Part shown: piece by piece, positions 51,617-60,226 of the stretch | Layout: every line of letters begins with the position of its first letter | How positions within the stretch are numbered: position 1 is the stretch's first letter | Origin: Hoyosella sp. YIM 151337 | GTDB taxonomy: Bacteria; Actinomycetota; Actinomycetes; Mycobacteriales; Mycobacteriaceae | NCBI RefSeq assembly: GCF_026041215.1 | Contig: NZ_JAPEIQ010000043.1 | Coordinates: 1-64,000, forward strand | Direction of reading: 5' to 3' | Length of the DNA: 64,000 nt | Translations under genes and position numbers: made by a program | The notes under the pieces: generated by a model | Databases searched by the model: none | What the model was told of the DNA's origin: nothing | The model's input: the letters and a program-made list of their open reading frames with translations, nothing else

Positions 51617-52780
51617 TCACTCGGGCTTGTCGGCCCCCACCAGCCACATCGCAAAGTACTGAGACCCGCCGCCGTACGCGTGGCCGAGTGCCTTCCGTGC
51701 ACCATCGATCTGGTAGTCGCCTGCGCGGCCCATCACCTGCTTCGCGGCTTCAGCGAAGCGCAGCATGCCGGAGGCGCCAATCGGATTCGAGCACAGCACC
51801 CCGCCGGAAGGGTTGACCGGGAGTTCGCCGTTGCGTTCAGTCACACCAGCTTCGGTGAGCTTCCAGCCCGGCGTATCACGGGCGAAACCCAGGTTCTCTA
51901 ACCACATCGGCTCAAACCACGAGAAGGGGACGTAGATTTCCGCCGCATCGACTTCTCGCAGCGGGTCGTCAATACCGGCTGCCCGCCACAGCGCGGCGGC
52001 GGCGTCACGGCCCGCCTGCGGGTTCACCTGGTCGCGTCCCGCGAAGGTTGTTGGCTCGGTCCGCATGGCCATGGCGTGGACCCACGCGACACTTCCGCTC
52101 GCAGCAGCGGCGGCAGCTTCATCACCGATCACCATCGCGCAGGCTCCGTCGGAGGACGGGCAAGTTTCGTCGTAACGAATGGGGTCCCAGAGCATTTGGG
52201 ACGCTTGCACCGACTCCATGGTGATATCGGGCTGACGGAGGTGCGCGTACGGGTTCAGCGCACCGTTTCGGCGATCCTTCACAGCGACCATCGCGCCGAT
52301 GTGCTCGGGCGCGCCGGAGCGCTGGATATAGGCCCGAACGTGCGGTGCGAAATACCCGCCCGCACCAGCGCCGACCGGCATCGAAAACGGCGGTGCTATC
52401 GAAAGCCCCCACATGGCGTTAGATTCGGATTGCTTTTCGAACGCGACGGCAAGCACACGGCGGTGCACGCCAGCCATCACTTGGGTCGCAGCGACGATCG
52501 ATGTCGAGCCGCCGACCGAACCAGCGGTATGCACTCGAAGCAGGGGTTTACCCACGGCTCCAAGTGAATCCGCCAGGAAGAGTTCCGGCATCATGACGCC
52601 CTCGAACAAGTCTGGCGCTTTGCCGATCACGACGGCGTCAATGTCTTTCCACTCGACTTGCGCATCGGCCAGCGCACGGTCGATTGCTTCACGGATCAGC
52701 CCGGGCATCGACACATCGGTGCGTTTGGTGCGGTGGTGGGTCTGTCCCGTACCGAGTACTGCGGCTCGGTGTGCGCTCAT
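51617..52780 (-). CDS. ltp3: Thiolase-like lipid-transfer protein Ltp3
   Basis: 387 residues with the SCP2-thiolase fold. The segment that carries the nucleophilic Cys in thiolases reads RVHTAGSVGGSTS: no Cys. This agrees with the Ltp aldolase group, in which the thiolase active site is repurposed for retro-aldol cleavage together with a DUF35 protein. Order DUF35-ltp4-ltp3 equals Rv3521-Rv3522-Rv3523. Overlaps ltp4 by ATGA. Role in sterol side-chain degradation is inferred from KstR sites upstream and the orthologues. Confidence 0.85.
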   Translation of the reverse strand: MSAHRAAVLGTGQTHHRTKRTDVSMPGLIREAIDRALADAQVEWKDIDAVVIGKAPDLFEGVMMPELFLADSLGAVGKPLLRVHTAGSVGGSTSIVAATQVMAGVHRRVLAVAFEKQSESNAMWGLSIAPPFSMPVGAGAGGYFAPHVRAYIQRSGAPEHIGAMVAVKDRRNGALNPYAHLRQPDITMESVQASQMLWDPIRYDETCPSSDGACAMVIGDEAAAAAASGSVAWVHAMAMRTEPTTFAGRDQVNPQAGRDAAAALWRAAGIDDPLREVDAAEIYVPFSWFEPMWLENLGFARDTPGWKLTEAGVTERNGELPVNPSGGVLCSNPIGASGMLRFAEAAKQVMGRAGDYQIDGARKALGHAYGGGSQYFAMWLVGADKPE

Positions 52781-53820
52781 GACTGTGCCTCCATGACAGC
52801 GACGAGGTTTTGTTGCAGCAGCGGGCCGCTCGTAGCGTGCGCCAGGACGCGTGACGCGTCACCAGAGTGAATCCGGGCAGCTGCCTCACCGATGCGAATC
52901 AATCCACCCGCAAACATCGGGTTGCCGGCAAGTGGGCCACCTGAGGGGTTGATTCGCACAGTGTCGCTGAGCTGCAAAGCCTCCCGCAGGATGATTTCTT
53001 GGTGGGTGAATGGCGCGTGGAGTTCGGCTACCTCGATGTCACGTGCGCCGGCGGCCTGGCCTGCTGCGTGTGTGGAGGGCGAGGTGGTGAGATCGCGAGC
53101 ACCGAGCACAGCACTGTCGACGCGATGATCGAAACCGCTGATGACGGCCGGCCGTGCGACGAGGTCGCGGGCACGTGCTTCGGTGGTAAGGATCAGCGCG
53201 GCCGCACCGTCTGAGATGGGTGCGACGTCGTAGGAGCGCAGTGGATCGGCGATCATTGGAGCGTCAGTGACCAGTTGACCAGATCGCTGGGCGTAGGGAT
53301 TCGCTGTGGCATCGGAGAGACTGCGCGCCGCGATCGCCATCATGTCGTCTTCGGTCCAGCGTCCAGCTTCGAGGCCCAGGCGTGCCTGCATTGCTGCGAG
53401 GCTGATTGAATCGGGCCACAGTGGCGCGACGGTGTAAGGATCGAGCTGCAAGCTGAGTACTCGGCGCAGTTCCCCAGCCGACGATTTGCCGAAGCCGTAC
53501 ACCAGGGCGGTGTCGACCTCTCCGGTGAGGATTTTGATCCACGCTTCGTACACCGCCCATGCAGCGTCGCATTCCACGTGCGACTCGTTGATAGGCGGAA
53601 ACGCGCCGAGCGCGTCGACCGCTGCGATGAAGGAAAAGGCCCGCCCCGCAAGATAATCAGACGACCCTGAACACCAGAAGTCGATGTCAGATTTCGTGAG
53701 GCCCGTCTGCCCGAAAAGATCCGAAAGAACCGGTACCAGCATTTCGACGCCGTTGGTGGTCCCTTCGGTTGAGCGGACGCTGGGTGACTGGGCGAAGCCC
53801 ACGACGGCGACATTTCTCAT
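52777..53820 (-). CDS. ltp4: Thiolase-like lipid-transfer protein Ltp4
   Basis: 347 residues from ATG 53820, which overlaps the DUF35 gene by ATGA. SCP2-thiolase fold with a Cys in HVECDAAWAVYEAW where the nucleophile is expected, ISDGAAALILTTE and a C-terminal NPSGGPLAGNP. Corresponds to Rv3522. Paired with Ltp3, which lacks that Cys, so the two may form a heteromer with division of function. Confidence 0.83.
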   Translation of the reverse strand: MRNVAVVGFAQSPSVRSTEGTTNGVEMLVPVLSDLFGQTGLTKSDIDFWCSGSSDYLAGRAFSFIAAVDALGAFPPINESHVECDAAWAVYEAWIKILTGEVDTALVYGFGKSSAGELRRVLSLQLDPYTVAPLWPDSISLAAMQARLGLEAGRWTEDDMMAIAARSLSDATANPYAQRSGQLVTDAPMIADPLRSYDVAPISDGAAALILTTEARARDLVARPAVISGFDHRVDSAVLGARDLTTSPSTHAAGQAAGARDIEVAELHAPFTHQEIILREALQLSDTVRINPSGGPLAGNPMFAGGLIRIGEAAARIHSGDASRVLAHATSGPLLQQNLVAVMEAQS

Positions 53821-54803
53821 AGGTGCCTCGCAAATGTTTCGATGGGGGCGTCGGGCTCGCCAGTTGGCGCAAAGTGGTCGATGTTGCTGAGCGAGGTTTG
53901 CCACTCTTCTTGCGGGCGCCACACTGCGCGCACACGCATTCCCATCCGGACGTCCGCGGAATCACAGCCACGCACGAGGTGGAGGAAAGCGATGTCAGCC
54001 CCGTCAAGCAGGATGTAGGCGACGACGTAGGGCGGTGTAATGCGCTGGCCGAGGAACGGGACATTGACGATGCAGAACGTCGTGACGATACCCGTGTCAG
54101 GCAACTCCACTTCGGTAGTGGTGGGGACGCCGTCAACCGGGCATGCGCCGCGCGGCGGAATGTAGACCTGGTCGCATTCGGGGCAGCGCTGCCCGATGAG
54201 CTTGCCGTCGGCGAGTGCGCGCAGGTAGCGGCTTTCCTCGGCAGAAACGGTGTGGTTGTAACTCAATTGGATCGGGGTGATCACGGTCGTCACAGTGCCG
54301 GCGTCATCGCGTATCGACTCGGGTGGCGCCTGTGGTTGCGGCGGCGCTGCGCTTTCGCTGTTAGCGGGCTCAAAATAGGCGATGTCCCGGATGTGGCCGG
54401 TTGGTGTTTCCGCCCAGTGAACTTGGACGCGCATGCCGGTTTGCATGTCGCTCGGTGCGGGCACGTTCACCGCGTGCAGGAACCCAGTGTCGGCCCCGTC
54501 GAGCTGGATCAGCGCCCACGCGAAGGGCTGCTGGATCGGCTGGCCATCAACGGGTTCCGGGCACCACGCCCACGTGAGCACCGTGCCTTCAGTCGCAACG
54601 TCAACGAACTCGGTGAGCGGTTCCGCTGTCACCGGATCGTATTCGACAGGCGGAACATGCACTCGCCCGTCACTGCCCCTGTTGCCAAGGATGTGTCGCT
54701 GGGAAAGGGCAGTCATGAATGTGGATAGCACGGGACCGAGCGAGCGGGTGTAGCCGAACTCGATCGTCAGTGGTGCGCTGAGTGGTGCTGTATCAGTCGT
54801 CAC
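53817..54803 (-). CDS. Tandem DUF35 OB-fold protein (Rv3521-like)
   Basis: 328 residues holding two DUF35 units. The C-terminal unit has the rubredoxin-like zinc ribbon CPEC...CPVD followed by an OB-fold (GIVTTFCIVNVPFLGQRITPPYVVAYILLDGADIAFLHLV). The N-terminal unit has the same layout, but the ribbon reads LGNRGSDGRVHVPPVEYDP without cysteines. DUF35 proteins bind acyl-CoA and partner Ltp aldolases. First gene of the ltp operon, preceded by two KstR-type sites. Confidence 0.85.
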   Translation of the reverse strand: MTTDTAPLSAPLTIEFGYTRSLGPVLSTFMTALSQRHILGNRGSDGRVHVPPVEYDPVTAEPLTEFVDVATEGTVLTWAWCPEPVDGQPIQQPFAWALIQLDGADTGFLHAVNVPAPSDMQTGMRVQVHWAETPTGHIRDIAYFEPANSESAAPPQPQAPPESIRDDAGTVTTVITPIQLSYNHTVSAEESRYLRALADGKLIGQRCPECDQVYIPPRGACPVDGVPTTTEVELPDTGIVTTFCIVNVPFLGQRITPPYVVAYILLDGADIAFLHLVRGCDSADVRMGMRVRAVWRPQEEWQTSLSNIDHFAPTGEPDAPIETFARHL

Positions 54804-54811
54804 AGAGATAG

Positions 54812-54825
54812 TGGAACACGTTCCT
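54812..54825. promoter_or_regulatory. KstR operator 1 upstream of the DUF35-ltp operon
   Basis: TGGAACACGTTCCT fits the KstR consensus TNNAACNNGTTNNA except for the final base and is a perfect inverted repeat in its outer arms. It starts nine bases upstream of the DUF35 start codon, where a bound repressor would block transcription start. Confidence 0.75.
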
Positions 54826-54868
54826 GCCTAATAGGCAACAGTCTGTGCGCAAGTCCGAAGACAATTGG

Positions 54869-54882
54869 TGGAACAAGTTCTA
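54869..54882. promoter_or_regulatory. KstR operator 2 upstream of the DUF35-ltp operon
   Basis: TGGAACAAGTTCTA matches all defined positions of the KstR consensus. Centre-to-centre distance to the site at 54812 is 57 bp, suggesting two dimers on one promoter. Confidence 0.75.
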
Positions 54883-54915
54883 AATTACCCGTGGGTCACG
54901 CGAACCTGGGTCCCG

Positions 54916-56460
54916 TCACGACTCCGCGGCGATCCGTGCCAAAGCCTCGCGGAAAACCCCGGGTTGCTCGAATAGCGGACGATGGCCGGAAGTGTCGAAG
55001 AGAACCATCTCTTTGTGGGGTGCATTCAAGAGATCGAACCACTCATGCGCTGGTTCGGTGCGGCCGCGTGCCTCGAACCGTCCCTGCATGAGGTACACCG
55101 GGATGTCGAGTGTTGGAGCGTCAGTGCGAAAGTCGACCTCTTGCAGTTGCGGGTAGATGATGCTGAACACATCGAGGACCGCACCGAGGATATGAAGCTG
55201 CTCGAGCAGCGTGTACTCACTGACGAAGATATTCTCCGAGAACTGCCCGGCGCCTTCGGAATTCGGGCTGTGATCGTAAGGATAAACATCTGAGGTCTCG
55301 TATGTTGTGGCGGTCTCGTAATCGCTGATCCGGTGGTAGGGCGGGTAGCCGATCGCGCTCAAGTGTTCCACCACCTCCTGGCGGCCGGCCGCGCGCGCCC
55401 AGGAGAGGGTGTCCTCGTAAATGATCTGATCGGTTTCCGCGGGGCTGACCATCTGTCCGACACCTATATACGCCGCGAAGAGGTCCGGCCGCTGCTGGGC
55501 GGCGCGAACGCCGACTAGCGACCCGTATGACTGGCCGACGAGATACGTTGGCGGTGCGCCGAAGCGCTCGTGCAGAAGCTCCGTTAGTTCGATGACGTCA
55601 CGCACCGCACCATCGAATGTCAGGGTGGACGCAGGATCGAGCGCGCTGTAGGACTTGCCTGTCCCGCGCTGGTCCAGTGTGACCACGGTGAAATCCTCTT
55701 CGAGGGTGGCGAGGTGCCGGCGCATGGCGCCGAGTTCGGAACCGCCCGGCCCGCCCGCGATGTAGAGCAACAGCGGGTTGTCGGTGTCATGCCCGCGGGT
55801 CATGACTGCCAGGTCTTTTCCGTCTAAATGAACCGTAGTCAGCTCAGCGATGCTGCCGGATTTCAGAGCTCCATTCGCATCGATGATCGGATCGGTGCTC
55901 GCTGGCCGGGCAATCCCCACTGCGAGTGCGGCGAGCAGGATAGCAAGCACAACGGTCATCGTCCGGCGGAAGTACGCCCAGATGCGGCCCGCGAGTCCGC
56001 GGTACTGGGGAGTGGAGCCGCTCCGGCGCTTCGCGTACGCAGCGCCGAGCGCCACGCCGAGCATGAGAGGAGCTATCGCCAGAAGGCCGTGCACACCGCG
56101 TCCGGTCGCGAAGGCAATGAACCCGAATTGAGTGCTCACGCGAATCGCGTCGACCGTCGGTCCTGTCACTGGGAGGCGGGCGAGTTCCAGCGCAATAACA
56201 AAGGCGAGGGGCGCGAAGAGCAACGCCCACCTATTGCGGGCGGCACTCCCTGCGAGCAATCCCGTGACCAGCGCGAGCGCCATGGTCGCTAGGCCCTCGC
56301 CTGTGGTGATTGGCCCTCGCGGCGTGATCAATCCCGAGAGCACGCCGAAGAGGGCTGGAAGCGCGACGGCGATGACGACGCGCAGCGGGATTCTGGCGGT
56401 GCGCGCCGGGATCGCGCCGGGCGGCGGGGCAGCGAGGGCTGTTGTTGGCGGCACGGGCAC
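54916..56460 (-). CDS. Membrane-anchored alpha/beta hydrolase (proline iminopeptidase-like)
   Basis: 514 residues: the first ~190 contain five or six hydrophobic segments, then an alpha/beta hydrolase domain with oxyanion IAGGPGGSE, TLDQRGTGKS, nucleophile GQSYGS and histidine in TSGHRPLF. Soluble family members are about 300 residues, so the membrane region is a fusion. The catalytic domain would face outward, judging by its position after the last helix, but topology is uncertain. It ends just upstream of the ltp promoter region; role unknown. Confidence 0.8.
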   Translation of the reverse strand: MPVPPTTALAAPPPGAIPARTARIPLRVVIAVALPALFGVLSGLITPRGPITTGEGLATMALALVTGLLAGSAARNRWALLFAPLAFVIALELARLPVTGPTVDAIRVSTQFGFIAFATGRGVHGLLAIAPLMLGVALGAAYAKRRSGSTPQYRGLAGRIWAYFRRTMTVVLAILLAALAVGIARPASTDPIIDANGALKSGSIAELTTVHLDGKDLAVMTRGHDTDNPLLLYIAGGPGGSELGAMRRHLATLEEDFTVVTLDQRGTGKSYSALDPASTLTFDGAVRDVIELTELLHERFGAPPTYLVGQSYGSLVGVRAAQQRPDLFAAYIGVGQMVSPAETDQIIYEDTLSWARAAGRQEVVEHLSAIGYPPYHRISDYETATTYETSDVYPYDHSPNSEGAGQFSENIFVSEYTLLEQLHILGAVLDVFSIIYPQLQEVDFRTDAPTLDIPVYLMQGRFEARGRTEPAHEWFDLLNAPHKEMVLFDTSGHRPLFEQPGVFREALARIAAES

Positions 56461-56565
56461 TCCCTGGGCAACGGGCGGATGTTAACCGTCACAGCGTGCG
56501 CCGAGCTGCCATGGCTGCGCTATGGGAAAAGGTCCCCGAACGGTGAGCTTCAGGGCCTTCGTCAC

Positions 56566-56636
56566 GCACTTCGCAGCCGCTAGCGACGCCTCCCCCGTGA
56601 AATCGGCGAAAACTGTCGCTAAAGGCTGCGAAGTGC
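56566..56636 (-). terminator. Long hairpin downstream of echA19
   Basis: Arms at 56566-56587 and 56615-56636 (22 nt, 20 complementary) with a 27-base loop begin six bases after the echA19 stop. It is the longest of the hairpins in this window. The rest of the 181-bp gap before the hydrolase start shows no gene. Confidence 0.65.
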
Positions 56637-56641
56637 CAGCG

Positions 56642-57460
56642 TCACTGCCCCCGAAACACCGGCTTGCGCTTCTCCGCGAACGCCCGGGGCCCTTCTTTGG
56701 CGTCCTCGCTCAGGAAGACCCTGATCCCGATCTTCGACTCGATCTTGAAAGCCTCTTCTTCGGGCATCGCCTCGGTGTCGCGCATGGTCTGCAGAATCGC
56801 GCCCACGGCGACCGGCCCGTTGGCGCAAATCTGCTCCGCAATCTCGAGGGCCTTGTCCAGCGCGGTGCCGTCGGGGACGACGTGGCCGATGAGGCCGATG
56901 TCTTTGGCTTCGGCGGCGGTGATGTGTCGTCCGGTGAGCAATAAATCCGCGGCGACGGTGTAGGGGATCTGGCGGGGGAGACGCACCGCGGATCCGCCCA
57001 TGGGGAAGAGGCTCCACTTCACCTCAGAAATGCCGAACTTCGCGCTCTCTCCGGCAACGCGAATATCGGTTGCCTGGAGTATCTCGGTGCCGCCTGCGAT
57101 GGCGGGTCCTTCCACCGCGGCGATTAATGGCTTCGTCAGCCTGCGGCCCTTCAGTAGCGCCGGGATCGAGGCGGGATCCCAGCCGCCGCCAGACATCGCT
57201 TTGCCGGGGTTGTTCTGACTCATGTTCTTCAGGTCGGCTCCTGCGCAGAACGCGCCACCGGCCCCGGTGAGGATGCAGCAACGGATTTCAGAATCTGCGT
57301 CCACAAGGTCCCACGCTTCGGTCATAATGGACAGCATCTCGCCGGTTAGCGCGTTGCGGGCGTGAGGCCGGTTGAGGGTGACGATCAATGCGCCGTTACG
57401 TCGCTCAATGAGCGCGTGCGGTTCGGTTTTGGTGTCGGTCCCCGGGCCTGGATTCACCAT
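56642..57460 (-). CDS. echA19: Enoyl-CoA hydratase EchA19
   Basis: 272 residues from ATG 57460 behind AGGAGG; the longer frame enters the fadD19 promoter. Crotonase loops [13 protein letters not shown] and [11 protein letters not shown] with Glu in [13 protein letters not shown]. Matches Rv3516 (EchA19), which hydrates an unsaturated C24 steroid side-chain CoA ester. Divergent from fadD19 as in M. tuberculosis. Confidence 0.9.
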   Translation of the reverse strand: MVNPGPGTDTKTEPHALIERRNGALIVTLNRPHARNALTGEMLSIMTEAWDLVDADSEIRCCILTGAGGAFCAGADLKNMSQNNPGKAMSGGGWDPASIPALLKGRRLTKPLIAAVEGPAIAGGTEILQATDIRVAGESAKFGISEVKWSLFPMGGSAVRLPRQIPYTVAADLLLTGRHITAAEAKDIGLIGHVVPDGTALDKALEIAEQICANGPVAVGAILQTMRDTEAMPEEEAFKIESKIGIRVFLSEDAKEGPRAFAEKRKPVFRGQ

Positions 57461-57496
57461 TTTCCAACCTCCTGTGCGATAACCATTGCTCAAAAC

Positions 57497-57510
57497 AATA
57501 ACATGTTCTA
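57497..57510. promoter_or_regulatory. KstR-like operator between echA19 and fadD19
   Basis: AATAACATGTTCTA fits the KstR consensus TNNAACNNGTTNNA except for the first base, around an AACATGTT palindromic core. It lies 10 bases upstream of the fadD19 start and 36 from the echA19 start, so one site may control both. Confidence 0.65.
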
Positions 57511-57520
57511 GTTTGGGGAA

Positions 57521-59134
57521 ATGGCACTGAACATCGCTGATCTGTTGGAACACGCTGTCGATGCCGTGCCGGACCGCACGGCAATCATCTGTGGCGACCG
57601 TCAGGTGACCTTCGCGGAACTGGACGAGCGCGCCAACCGCCTGGCACACCACCTCGCTGCGGCAGGGGTGGGTGAAGGCGACCACGTTGGAATCTATTCA
57701 CGCAACTCGATCGAAGCACTCGAATCGATGTTTGCGGTGTACAAGATTCGCGCCGTCGCTATCAACGTGAACTACCGATACGTGACGAGCGAACTGCGTT
57801 ATCTCTTCGACAACGCTGACCTGACGGCACTCATACATGAGCGAAGTTTCAGTGACCTCGTTGCGGAAGTCCTCCCAGAGATTCCGTCAATCAGGCATGT
57901 TGTCGTTATTGACGACGGATCAGGCAAAGACTTTTCCGCCTACGGTGGCGTCGTCTACGAGGAAGCGCTCGCATCCGCATCGCCCCAACGAGACTTCGGC
58001 GAGCGAAGCTCCGATGACATCTATGTCGTCTACACCGGTGGCACCACGGGTTACCCGAAGGGCGTGATGTGGCGGCACGAAGACGTGTGGCGCGCGCTTG
58101 GTGGTGGCATCAACTTCATGACCGGCGAATATGTGCCGGATGAGTGGACGATGGCCAATGACGCAAAGAACAGCCCGGGCCTGGTGCGCCTCACCATGTC
58201 ACCGCTCATCCATGGCGCCGCACAATGGGCGGCATTTGGTGCGCTGTTCACCGGCAGCCCGATAGTTCTCGTCTCTCGAGCCGACGCGCACGAAGTGTGG
58301 CAGGCAATCGAGAAGCACAGAGTCCAAGTCCTCACCATCGTCGGTGACGCCATGGCGCGCCCACTGCTCAGCGCCTACGCTGAGCGCAACTACGACGCGT
58401 CCTCGCTGCTCGCGGTCACCAGCCATGCCGCACTCTTCTCGCAGTCAGTGAAGCAGCAGTTCCTCGACACCTTCCCAAATCTGGTACTCACCGACGCGAT
58501 CGGTTCCTCGGAAAGCGGTTTCACCGGCATTGGAATGGTCACCAAAGACGGCGACTACTCTCAGGGGCCCAAGGTCAACTTCACGAAACAAGCCGTGCTC
58601 ATCGACGACGACGGAAACCTCGTCGAAAAGAAGCCCGGCAATGTGGGCCGCATGGCGCGCACCGCGCATGTCCCGCTCGGCTACTACAAGGACGAGAAGA
58701 AGACGAAAACCATCTTTGTGGAGATCGACGGTAAGCGGTACGTCATCCCCGGCGACTATGCCCGGTACGAGGAAGACGGGTCAGTCACGCTGCTCGGGCG
58801 AGGCTCGGGTTGTATCAACACCGGCGGTGAGAAGGTCTTCCCTGAAGAAGTTGAAGGTGCGCTGAAATCGCACCCTGACGTGTTCGACGTCCTGGTGATC
58901 GGCACGACGGACGAGCGCTTCGGCCAGCGGGTGAGCGCAGTGGTCCAGCCCCGAGACGGCGCCACGATCGATATCAGCGAGCTCGACGCGCACGTCCGTA
59001 CGAAACTCGCTGCATACAAGGTGCCACGTAGTTACTGGGTGGTTCCGGAGGTGCACCGGCAGCCAAGCGGCAAACCAGACTACCCGTGGGCAAAGGCCCT
59101 CGTGGAGGAGAATGATGCATACGCAACTGTGTGA
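57521..59134 (+). CDS. fadD19: Steroid side-chain acyl-CoA synthetase FadD19
   Basis: 537 residues of the acyl-adenylate-forming family. AMP motif [14 protein letters not shown] (about residues 171-184), SHAALFSQS, the [35 protein letters not shown] hinge and C-terminal catalytic Lys in PSGKPDYPW. Orthologous position to Rv3515c. FadD19 activates C26-carboxylated sterol side chains and is needed for C24-branched sterols in Rhodococcus. The next gene starts inside its last codons. Confidence 0.92.
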   Translation: MALNIADLLEHAVDAVPDRTAIICGDRQVTFAELDERANRLAHHLAAAGVGEGDHVGIYSRNSIEALESMFAVYKIRAVAINVNYRYVTSELRYLFDNADLTALIHERSFSDLVAEVLPEIPSIRHVVVIDDGSGKDFSAYGGVVYEEALASASPQRDFGERSSDDIYVVYTGGTTGYPKGVMWRHEDVWRALGGGINFMTGEYVPDEWTMANDAKNSPGLVRLTMSPLIHGAAQWAAFGALFTGSPIVLVSRADAHEVWQAIEKHRVQVLTIVGDAMARPLLSAYAERNYDASSLLAVTSHAALFSQSVKQQFLDTFPNLVLTDAIGSSESGFTGIGMVTKDGDYSQGPKVNFTKQAVLIDDDGNLVEKKPGNVGRMARTAHVPLGYYKDEKKTKTIFVEIDGKRYVIPGDYARYEEDGSVTLLGRGSGCINTGGEKVFPEEVEGALKSHPDVFDVLVIGTTDERFGQRVSAVVQPRDGATIDISELDAHVRTKLAAYKVPRSYWVVPEVHRQPSGKPDYPWAKALVEENDAYATV

Positions 59135-60218
59135 TCTGTTCGGCATCGACTATCCGATTGTCGCGTTCACTCCGTCCGAACATGTCGCCGCGGCAGTGAC
59201 CCGGGCAGGCGGCCTCGGGGTGCTTGGATGCGTTCGCTTCAACGACGCGAGCGACCTCGACAAAACGCTCGACTGGATGGACGCCAACACCGACGGCAAA
59301 CCGTATGGTGTCGACGTTGTCATGCCGTCCAAGATTCCTGAAGAGGGATCGAAAACGGAACTCAGCAGCTATATCCCGGAGGAGCACCGCGAGTTCGTCG
59401 CGCGCACATTGAGCGAGCTCGGCGTGCCTGAATCGCAGGCCAACGACGATACTGGCGGTGTTCTCGGCTGGCTGCACTCGGTCGCGCGCTCGCACGTCGA
59501 CGTGGCTTTGAACCACCGCGTGTCACTGATCGCAAATGCACTTGGTTCGCCGCCGAGTGACGTGATTGAGCAGGCACACGCACGAGATGTGAAAGTTGCG
59601 GCACTCGCGGGTAAAGCGGTGCATGCCCGAAGCCACGTCGACAACGGCGTCGACATCGTCGTCGCACAGGGCTACGAGGCCGGCGGACACACTGGAGAGA
59701 TTGCGTCGATGGTGCTTCTGCCTGAGGTCGTGGACACAGTGGGAGCGGACGTTCCCGTCCTCGCCGCGGGCGGCATTGGATCCGGCCGGCAGGTCGCGGC
59801 CGCGCTGGCGCTCGGGGCATGCGGCGTGTGGATGGGCTCGTACTGGCTGACCACCACCGAGTACCTGGAGTCGATGAACAACTCGTCGACGATGCAAGAG
59901 GCGCTCGTTGCCGCGACCTCGTCCGACACAGTCCGCTCACGCATCTACTCAGGAAAACCAGCGCGGCTGCTCAAATCACGGTGGACCGACGCCTGGCAAC
60001 AACCCGGTGCACCAAAGCCGCTTCCGATGCCCCTGCAGAACCTCCTCGTTGCGGAGGCGCACCAGCGCATCGCGGCCTCACACGACCCGTCGGTCGTCGC
60101 GATGCCGGTTGGCCAAATCGTCGGCCGGATGAATGCTGTGCGGCCAGTCGCCGACTTGATGTCAGAACTCGTGTCCGAGTACGGGGACGCGGTCGACCGA
60201 CTTCAGAAAACCAGGTGA
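59115..60218 (+). CDS. Nitronate monooxygenase-family flavin oxidoreductase
   Basis: 367 residues from ATG 59115 (GGAGG six bases upstream; ATG 59112 is three bases earlier). FMN TIM barrel: FGIDYPIVAF, AGGLGVLGC, AQGYEAGGHTGE and AAGGIGSGRQVAAALALGACGVWMGS. Overlaps the fadD19 end, so it is co-transcribed with it. Same family as IpdC but with a different substrate; its link with side-chain degradation is inferred from position. Confidence 0.85.
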   Translation: MHTQLCDLFGIDYPIVAFTPSEHVAAAVTRAGGLGVLGCVRFNDASDLDKTLDWMDANTDGKPYGVDVVMPSKIPEEGSKTELSSYIPEEHREFVARTLSELGVPESQANDDTGGVLGWLHSVARSHVDVALNHRVSLIANALGSPPSDVIEQAHARDVKVAALAGKAVHARSHVDNGVDIVVAQGYEAGGHTGEIASMVLLPEVVDTVGADVPVLAAGGIGSGRQVAAALALGACGVWMGSYWLTTTEYLESMNNSSTMQEALVAATSSDTVRSRIYSGKPARLLKSRWTDAWQQPGAPKPLPMPLQNLLVAEAHQRIAASHDPSVVAMPVGQIVGRMNAVRPVADLMSELVSEYGDAVDRLQKTR

Positions 60219-60226
60219 GGGACTTC

